Source of the DNA: Heterodera schachtii
Taxonomy: Eukaryota > Nematoda > Chromadorea > Rhabditida > Heteroderidae
Assembly: GCA_023374025.1 (NCBI GenBank)
Contig: SIJG01000005.1
Coordinates: forward strand, 3,507,966-3,571,965
Reading direction: 5' to 3'
Length of the DNA: 64,000 nucleotides
Shown here: positions 57,420-64,000 of the stretch, piece after piece
Position numbering within the stretch: the stretch's first letter is position 1
Layout: each line of letters opens with the position of its first letter
Translations under genes and position numbers: made by a program
Notes under the pieces: model-generated
Told to the model about the DNA's origin: nothing
What the model saw: only the letters and a program-made list of their open reading frames with translations
Databases searched by the model: none

Positions 57420-58577
57420 TTAATTACTCCAGCCATCCCCGACAAATTTTGTTGGGAATTTCCTCACCGATCCCCGACTTTTATGTTCCCCGAGGATCGG
57501 GGGGAACCCTTGTTTAAACCATTCCAAATTTCCGGTTTTTTCCCAAGCTAAATTCCGTGGACCGTCCCTGACAGATGAGGGCAAGCCCAACTTTTCCTGG
57601 CAAGGCAGTGCTTTCACGCAATGCTTAATTGAATAGCTATTAACTAATTACTTTTAACCTTTCTCTTTTTTTTTTTGTAAAATAAATTACCGTCAATGGC
57701 ATCATTTCGCCAATTGCGGCTTTCTTCTTTTCCTTCTTCTGTCCCTTCTGTTTCTTCTGTTCCGTGTGTTTATCTGGGAGAAGGTCTGTTGAAAAATGTC
57801 TCAATATAACTTTTCAAAATAACGAAATTTTTTGAAATTTTGTGGGTTTAAAGAGAAATTTAAGAGCTACCGTATAATGCCATGGATGTTTGGTTTTATT
57901 ACAGTTTATAAGGTTTAAAAGATTTTCAATCATAAAATGTTTGCACTTTTATAAAGTTTAAATTAATGCTTCAAAATTTTTCTCATAAGACATTATGTAA
58001 ATAAGCTATTTGTTAGTGTATTTGATAGCTCGTATCATTTTCCTGGTTTATGACAAAAAAAATTTTCCTTAACTATTTTACAAAAATTTCATAGCACATC
58101 TCTTTTCAAAGAATTTTTTCCCAACCAAGGCCTACATTTCATCATATGGTTTAACCTTTTGCAAATTTAAATACCTTTTCGCAATATTTCTTACCTAATA
58201 TATGTATGTCAAATTTGGTGGCTTTTTAATTTTCAATTTTTGTTTTAATTAAATTTTATTTTTTATTTCATTTTCATTTTTGTTTTACTTTTTTTTTGTC
58301 GGTTAATGCCGTCAATTTTCGGCCTTTCATCTGCTGATGACTCGTCATCGGTTAATGCTAATTCAACTCCATCTTAAAGTTTGTTTAAATGAATTTTAAA
58401 TTACTTAAATATTTATTTTTATTTTTACTTACTTTTAATTGCTATATGTCCATTAGGCAAATGTTCATTAACTCCGTCAATTTTTTTTCTGCTGCGCGAC
58501 CTGTCCATGCATAAGATTGTTCCAATTGCGCATAAACACAACGCCAAAATGATGAAAATTTTGTTGCTTTTTCTCAT
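57420..58577 (-). CDS. Small secreted Lys-rich protein
   Basis: Four exons, 58577-58433, 58372-58289, 57785-57691 and 57623-57420, join with phases 1, 1 and 0 to give 175 residues. The start MRKSNKIFIILALCLCAIGT is a signal peptide or N-terminal anchor, followed by MDRSRSRKKIDGVNEHLPNG. Exon 2 repeats the theme (SSADERPKIDGINRQKK). Exon 3 is a Lys/Gln stretch (EQKKQKGQKKEKKKAAIGE). Exon 4 reads HCVKALPCQEKLGLPSSVRD and ends KFVGDGWSN. Exon 4 overlaps a GATCGGGG/CCCCGA word cluster like that at 23.5 kb, so part of its sequence may derive from that repeat. Donors GTAAGTAAA and GTAAAACA are good. No family recognised; its phase-1 first intron matches the neighbouring secreted genes. Confidence 0.6.
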
Positions 58578-58589
58578 TTTGTTTCCAAA

Positions 58590-59390
58590 ATATTAGTAAT
58601 AAATCGGTGCTCTAAATATTCTAAAATCATAAAAGTTGAATTGTTTTTAAATAACCAAGGAGAATATTTTATTTGGTTATTAATATTAATTATAAAAAAT
58701 ATAAAATTTTTATTCATTATAATTATTAAGTAGAGCCTTTATGCGAAATTAGAGCAAAAAAAGTAATAAATGAAGAAAAAAAAATTATTATTGAAAATGT
58801 AAATATGTAAAAATATAAAATATTTTCATTTCATTGATTTTTTTCAATAAAAATATTGTCAAACAATAGAGAAAATAATTATGGGGAATATAAACATGGT
58901 TTTCATGCATATGAATCTGTAAAAACTGAGTAGGATTTGTAAAAACCTAACTTATACAAAAAATTAGAGGTGGGGTGATTAATATTTAATCACTCATTAG
59001 TGAATTGATGATTAAAAATTTTTCCATTGATTTATAATAAAACAGAAAAAAATTTGCCCACATAAAATATCTATGTAAATTCGTAAAAGTGTGAAATAGT
59101 TAGATCAAAATGATGGATAAAAATTTTGTAATGTTTATATGATACTACTATATTGTAAGAAAAAAGTTGAGACAAAAATATTTTAAATCTAAAAATTGAG
59201 AAAAATGGAAGTAAAAAGTCCCTCCACATTTAAAATTTTAAAAAACATCGCCATCACTTGAGCCTAATTAGTATGAGATAGAGAAGAATAAGAAGAAGAA
59301 GCTTACCCGGGAAGAAGATTAATGGATCAACTGAGGCGACAACTTGGTGCTATAGTATACAAATGATCGAACAAATTGGGGAGTTGGAGA
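58590..59390. other. AT-rich intergenic DNA
   Basis: No exon found. A purine-rich GAAGAA stretch lies at 59275-59320. Confidence 0.5.
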
Positions 59391-59395
59391 GTGTC

Positions 59396-59472
59396 GGGTC
59401 GGTAGTTCAGTTGGTAGAAGAACAAACACTGATTCGGAAAGCCAGAGAACGTCGGTTTAAACAACCCGACCC
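59396..59472 (+). tRNA. tRNA-like sequence, degenerate
   Basis: GGGTCGG at the 5' end pairs fully with CCGACCC at the 3' end, length 77. The D arm GTTC...GAAC and A box (TAGTTCAGTTGGTAGAAG) are present, with a B-box-like GGTTTAAAC. The anticodon and T arms do not form standard stems. Pseudogene or tRNA-derived repeat. Confidence 0.35.
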
Positions 59473-60002
59473 GCCCCATACTTTTCCCCTCAAAAGCTTC
59501 CAATCGGCTCATTCATATATATTCAACTATTTCAGTAAATTTCATCTTAAAGCCCCTACATTTGTATGCAAATGCATTTATTATGCATATATTGCACATT
59601 TTGAGTGAGATTTTGTGCTTTTGTGCTTATTGCTAAGCAGTTCAAGACTTGCGCATTTTTATGAATTTGCAAAAACTTCTAAAAATTCTGCTACTTTTTC
59701 AAATTTTCAAAAGTAGATCTCCAAATGGAAAGATTTAAAAACCACTCACTAATTTTTTAAATTTATTATTTAAAATTTACTCCTACATATCTTATTGCTA
59801 GGCTGGTATTATATTTACAAAAATCCTGTAATATATTAAATAAATATTAAAGAAAAAAGATTCCAACGCTTACAATAAAATATTAATCAAAATGAAATTT
59901 CGAGCAACAAATTGAAAATTTCTTCTAATTGAAATTATCAACTTTAAAAAAGCCAAAATTTTATTCGCAGTTGCAAATTATGTAAATTTCAAGCATTTCC
60001 GT

Positions 60003-60078
60003 GAGAACGAATTGAACCTGAGAAAGAAGGAACAGAGTCGAAGAGATTAACCACTAAGCCAGAAGATTATAACCATTT
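60003..60078 (-). tRNA. tRNA-like sequence, degenerate
   Basis: The minus strand carries TGGCTTAGTGGTTAATC (A-box like) and GGTTCAATTCG (B-box like) at tRNA distance. The acceptor stem is not evident. Confidence 0.3.
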
Positions 60079-60159
60079 GTTTTTTAAAGCAGATATTAAA
60101 TAAATTTTTTCTTTACTCCAACTTTTCTGAACAATTTGACCCAGACCCCCATTCTTACC

Positions 60160-60300
60160 AATTTCATTTTGTACCCGGACCTACCGGGTCGGGTACCTGC
60201 TATTGGATTTTCAAAAAACCGGGTTCGGGTCTGGGTCTTGAAAAAATCGGGTATCCGGGTCTGGGACCCAACGGGCACCCGGACCCGGCCAACCCTACTT
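60160..60300. repeat. CGGGTCTGGG word cluster
   Basis: ccgggt, gggtctggg and acccggac words repeat about fifteen times, in both orientations, inside otherwise AT-rich DNA. Confidence 0.6.
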
Positions 60301-60474
60301 TAAAGCATCATTATTAGCCGAAAAATTTACGTTTTAAGTCAATATTCATAAATGTAAAAAAATATTTTGGCTTTTCATAAAATTTGAATTTCGAAAAATT
60401 TTCAAAAAACCCAATTCCAATCGCACTTAATTTTGTCAATTTTATAATTATGCCGCTCTTGAATTTTGTGACGT

Positions 60475-60745
60475 TGACAAAGAAGGTCCCCAGGTGTCCG
60501 TGGGATTTCCGAACGAAATTTGGTGGGTGGATAGAGCATCCTGGGTTCTTAAGAAAAGTGGTTTTATTTTTGCGGAATGAGCCCGAATGCCGAGTTATGA
60601 CGTGCCAAAGTTTTTTAACGAATACGCAAATTCAATTTCCGCAAAAAACAAAAACATTTTTCTTAAGAACCATGGGTGCTCTCTCCACCCACCAAATTTC
60701 ATTCGGAAATCCCGCGGACACCTGGGGGCCTTCCTTTGTCAGCAA
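60475..60745. mobile_element. Palindromic MITE (full copy)
   Basis: Left arm tgacaaagaaggtccccagg then tgtccgtgggatttccgaac and tggtgggtggatagagcatc. The right arm is the inverse, ending gggccttcctttgtca. Arms about 110 bp. A one-arm copy sits in the dead exon at 9791-9941. Confidence 0.8.
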
Positions 60746-60969
60746 AATTAAATTTTTTTGTTTTTTATCTAATAACATTGATGAAAAACATTTTAACCCA
60801 TAATGCATTCATTCATTGATAATCAGACGCCCTTTCCATAATTAATCAATCATTTAAAGGTTAATTGATTGGATAATTTGCAACCAAATTAATATAATTA
60901 CCCCTTATAAAAGAGTTTAAAAGACATTTTGCCACCTAAATGTTATTCTTCTGAAATTGCGCCAATGTT

Positions 60970-61215
60970 AGTGGATTTTCGGGCAAAATTTTGAAGGCGC
61001 CATGGATTTGGTTGGACGGACAGTTTCGCCAAAATGTTTACATTCACATTGATGACAAGCGAAAAATTGTGCAAATGGAAGCACACCACGAGGCTGAAAA
61101 GCAGTGCAGCGACGATGGAATGGCGGCGGGATACTGTCGCCTGGACAATACGATAGGTGCCCTGTGGTGTCTCCGACGGAGTAGGACAAAACGTCGTCAG
61201 CCGAAACGTCGTCGG
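60970..61215 (+). pseudogene. Coding-like fragment of unknown protein
   Basis: The plus frame reads CANVSGFSGKILKAPWIWLD, GQFRQNVYIHIDDKRKIVQM, EAHHEAEKQCSDDGMAAGYC and RLDN with mixed, protein-like composition and three Cys. An acceptor (atgttag) precedes it, but no donor or partner exon was found. At 61187-61216 it runs into aacgtcgtcagccgaaacgt words that resemble a foldback arm. Probably a captured or relict exon. Confidence 0.3.
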
Positions 61216-61634
61216 ACGAATTTTTGGACCATAACTTTTTTTCTTTCTTAATCAAATTAAACATTCAAGTATTATTAGAAAGCTTTTGAAAAATGCTATT
61301 AGCCTGCAAATTTTCAAAATTTTTTATTCATACACAAAAAATCAGAGCAAAAAAATTTCGAAATACGGCCAACTTTGGTGTGTCTTTTGCCATCAAGACA
61401 AATAAATAATTAACCATTCTCTCGCTTTCTTCTTTCATTATTCATTCGCATTCATTGTTCTAATTCCAAAGTACTTTTTTTTGTTTAAACTAATTCACAT
61501 TCACTGGTAATTAATTGACCTAAGTTAGTCGTACTCTTAGTGCTCGACATGACTTAAAAATGTAAAAATCGAATTTATAAAAATTCTAAAAATTGGGATG
61601 CACAAATAAATAATGATGACCTGAAAATTTAAAA

Positions 61635-62428
61635 TCACTCTTCCTCCTCTTCTTCTTCCCCTTCTTCTCCATCTTGTTCTTCTTCTTCGCCCATCGCTTC
61701 TCTTCTTTCGCTTTCCTCTTCATCCTTTTCTTCTTCCTCTTCCATCTTTTCTCCTTCGCTCTCTTCCCCATCTTCGTCATCCCTCGGTCGGTGTTCCTCT
61801 TCCTCTTCCATCTCTTCTCCTTCGCTCTCTTCCCCATCTTCATCATCCCTCGGTCGGTGTTCCTCTTCCTCCTCCTCTTCTCCATGCACATTTTCTTCCT
61901 CTTCTTCATCTCTCCATTCGTGCTCCTCTTCCTCCTCCTCTTCTCCGTGCTCATTCTCTCCCTTGTCTTCTCTCTCTTCCCCTTCTTCTAGCATCTTTTC
62001 ATGTTCCTCTTCTTCCCTCTCCTCTCTTTCGTTCTCTTCTTCTTCCTCCTCACCTCCTTTCTCTGCCCTCTCTTCCATTTCTTCGTCTTCTCTTTCTTCC
62101 TCCTTTCTCTCCCCTCTCTTCCTTTCTTCGTCTTCTCTTTCTTTCTCCTCCTCGTCTCCACTTTTCTCTGCGCCCGACTGGGCGGGCGAAGGTGACGACG
62201 ACGAAGACGACAGATAGGCCTTGCTCTTGACTGAACAGTAATAAAACGTAAACACAGACTTTCTGCTTATTCGAACTCACTATTCCCCCGTAGTGCCGGC
62301 ACTTGCTCGTCCAAGTTGCGGTCCCTTTTCCGCTTTTCCACCGCCTTTATCTTCTTCTGCCTCCTCTCCACTGTTGCGTCGTCTTCTTCCGACCCTCCAC
62401 TCATTTCTTGCTCGGGGCGTTTCTTAGT
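61635..62428 (-). CDS. Glu-rich acidic protein, last two exons
   Basis: Exons 62428-62281 and 62230-61635 join in phase 1 (donor GTGAGTTC, acceptor TTACTGTTCAG). The first reads TKKRPEQEMSGGSEEDDATV and a basic helix (RRQKKIKAVEKRKRDRNLDE). The second starts IKSKAYLSSSSSSPSPAQSG and is then almost wholly Glu/Arg/Lys, with two tandem copies of EEEEEHRPRDDEDGEESEGE (63-bp DNA repeat at 61740-61865). No signal peptide seen. An upstream exon (EYLTKLDSSDLCEYEDEELR, about 62490-62590) is likely, but its donor could not be placed. Highly acidic disordered proteins of this kind are often nuclear or chromatin-associated; that is inference. Confidence 0.55.
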
Positions 62429-62599
62429 CTTTAAAAAAGTGATTGAATTGTGGTTATTTCCCTCTCCCCTTAATTTATGCACCATTCATTCACCTTCATC
62501 TTCCGTTCCGAACGGCGTTCCTCAGCTCCTCATCTTCGTACTCGCACAAGTCCGAACTGTCGAGTTTTGTCAAATATTCGCGCGCCTTTCGCAAATGTT

Positions 62600-63083
62600 T
62601 TAAAGAGAAAGTTGCGTTTTAGATTTATGAGATAAGAATTTAATTTTATTTTTTATTCGTCCGTCGTTTATTTTTATTATTTTTATCCGCGTCAAACGAA
62701 GAAAATCACAAAAGATTAGCGCTAATTGGTGCATTTTTCTCTTCTTACACTACGCCAAACCGAACATTCGCTTCAATTTTGCCCAATTTCCTCCACGTTC
62801 ACTCCGTCCAATTGCAATGTAAATTGGAAATTGAGTGATCACTTTTTTTGGCAAAAGTTAGTCAATTACTGAATTGGAAATTGAATGATCACTTTTTTTG
62901 GCAAAATTAAGTCAATTACTGAATCAAGGACGGGTCTACTAATTTCAAGGACATAAGGAAAAAATTAATGAAACCCAAGGACTCTGTAAGGAATAATTTA
63001 TACGATTAATGAAAAAAAAAATAAAATGAATGAAAAATAAATGGAGGAAACAAAACAAATAATGGAAAGAAAATTACAAATGT
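62600..63083. other. Intergenic DNA
   Basis: A tandem pair of about 63 bp (attggaaattgagtgatcac, ttttttggcaaa) lies at 62820-62925. No exon recognised. Confidence 0.5.
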
Positions 63084-64000
63084 TCAGTCCAATAAAACAA
63101 AATACACAGTGTTAAAATGCCCAAAATTTTCATTTTCTTTAATTTCTTCTTTTCCGTGCCACATCAATTGCTTCGGCTTTCCATCTTTTCTCGGAGTGTG
63201 CAACCATTTGGACAACGCTTGGCCAGTAGTTGCATTTGGCCCATCATCAGCGATCACGTCGGGCATCAGAAGGCCAGAATCGATTGAAGTCAATTGGTTG
63301 AGATCGGTGAGAATTGTTGGCGAAATGAGACGACGCAAATTTTCAAGGTGTTCTTCATCAATAAAGCCCAATTGGCGAATGTTTGTCGCAAAAATTGGCC
63401 AAATTTCTTTCACGGACGAAAACAGCCCAATGCTCATGGGAGCCGTTGCCAAAGATTAAATCAATTTTGGTGCCTTGGTCCCAAATTTGCTGATTGGGAC
63501 GGAGAAATTCAATGACGCAATGGTCAATGTAGCTGAAGAAAAAAATGCTTGAGTGAATTATTTAAGAAAATATTTTTACGAAATTCCAAGAGAATTAAAG
63601 AGGATTTTGTTGTACGGCGCATATTCCGGCAATTCTTCAGTAATGTAGCCAACCATCATTTCTGAAATTTTTTGGTTCATTTCTTAGGGTTGTATGTTTG
63701 GTTTTTATTGCATTTTTGTAAATAAATGTTGGCAAACAAAATAATTTTTTTTCAAATTTTTTAGAGTTTTTTAGGACCTAAAAATAAAAAACTAGAATAT
63801 GCTCTAATAACTTGAAAAGTAGCTTCACAACCACAAAAAATGTTTATACGGGTCACCTCCCACCCCCACCCCCGCCATTCAAAAAAATTCAAAATTTAAA
63901 AAATATTTTAATTAATGAAAAATACCGTTTTTTTAAAGATGACAATTTCATTCCAAATTGTCAATTCGCTTTTGCTATCAAAATGCGCGTCCACCAGAAC
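63084..64000 (-). pseudogene. F-box-associated family gene, frameshifted, runs off the right edge
   Basis: From the edge inward: VLVDAHFDSKSELTIWNEI (64000-about 63940), exon 63661-63580 (MMVGYITEELPEYAPYNKIL, FNSLGI), then from 63532 SYIDHCVIEFLRPNQQIW and KIDLIFGNGSHEHWAVFV. The phase-2 join of the last two fits. The wording LVDAHF, SYID-x-x-VIEFL and SPTILTDLNQL, GQALSKWLHTP matches, from memory, the large F-box (SCF substrate-adaptor-like) family expanded in cyst nematodes. Around 63420 the frame shifts: the expected continuation (EIWPIFATNIRQLGF, ADDGPNATTGQALSKWLHTP) is in another frame, and the protein ends early at 63084 (VYFVLLD). Probably a decayed copy; an unrecognised short intron is the alternative. 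Confidence 0.65.

Noticed and set aside
61674..62217. Plus ORFs rich in Ser/Phe opposite the Glu-rich exon
   Set aside because: Antisense shadows of the GAA/GAG repeat.

Overview
The window looks like nuclear DNA of a plant-parasitic nematode, most likely a cyst nematode (Heterodera/Globodera type). The reasons are short exons with TTTCAG/TTTAAG acceptors, AT-rich introns, and a minus-strand gene at the right edge that matches, from memory, the expanded F-box/BTB-associated family of cyst nematodes. No bacterial, viral or organellar gene structure is visible. Exon borders were read by hand and tested by reading-frame phase; no alignment or expression data were used.

Layout. 0.27-3.9 kb: one plus-strand multi-exon gene with a LURAP1/FAM89-like leucine-rich segment, then polyQ and low-complexity sequence. 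4.5-5.6 kb: the 3' part of a minus-strand membrane protein gene. 7.9-24.4 kb: three tandem minus-strand paralogues of a secreted, Ser/Arg-rich protein (7.95-11.45 kb, 15.34-16.06 kb decayed, 20.75-24.39 kb intact). 26.3-30 kb: a partial coding exon, a small RING-H2-like gene and a one-exon secreted protein. 31.3-33.5 kb: a fourth secreted Ser/Arg-rich gene with internal repeats. 35.2-36.9 kb and 43.3-45.1 kb: a duplicated pair of such genes, the second broken. 39.7-40.7 kb: a CCHC zinc-knuckle exon between direct repeats. 47.8-51.5 kb: a sixth family member. 55-62.5 kb: a Ser-rich exon, a small secreted Lys-rich gene and a Glu-rich gene. 63.1-64 kb: an F-box-family gene fragment that runs off the edge. 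Nearly every gene after 4.5 kb is on the minus strand.

The main proposal is that six loci (10, 15, 24, 33, 36/45 and 51 kb) form one divergent family of secreted proteins. Each starts with a signal peptide ending near GGxCxS(K/R/T), has a first intron in phase 1, is basic, Ser/Pro-rich and probably disordered, and most end in a copy of (M/F)DxLW(E/Q)x(F/Y). Four carry the motif RSxSxP, the canonical mode-1 14-3-3 binding consensus. This is the pattern expected of an effector island, but that function is inference.

The second layer is a dense set of non-autonomous DNA transposons. Six insertions have 8-bp target-site duplications and end in ...CG-3'. Five of them have foldback arms, each built from a different short tandem word. 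Two share the same core with different arms. One carries intron-containing coding sequence and has a related empty site nearby; another sits exactly in a splice donor that its target-site duplication restores. Many other AT-rich or GC-rich clusters, each repeating its own short word, fill the intergenic DNA.
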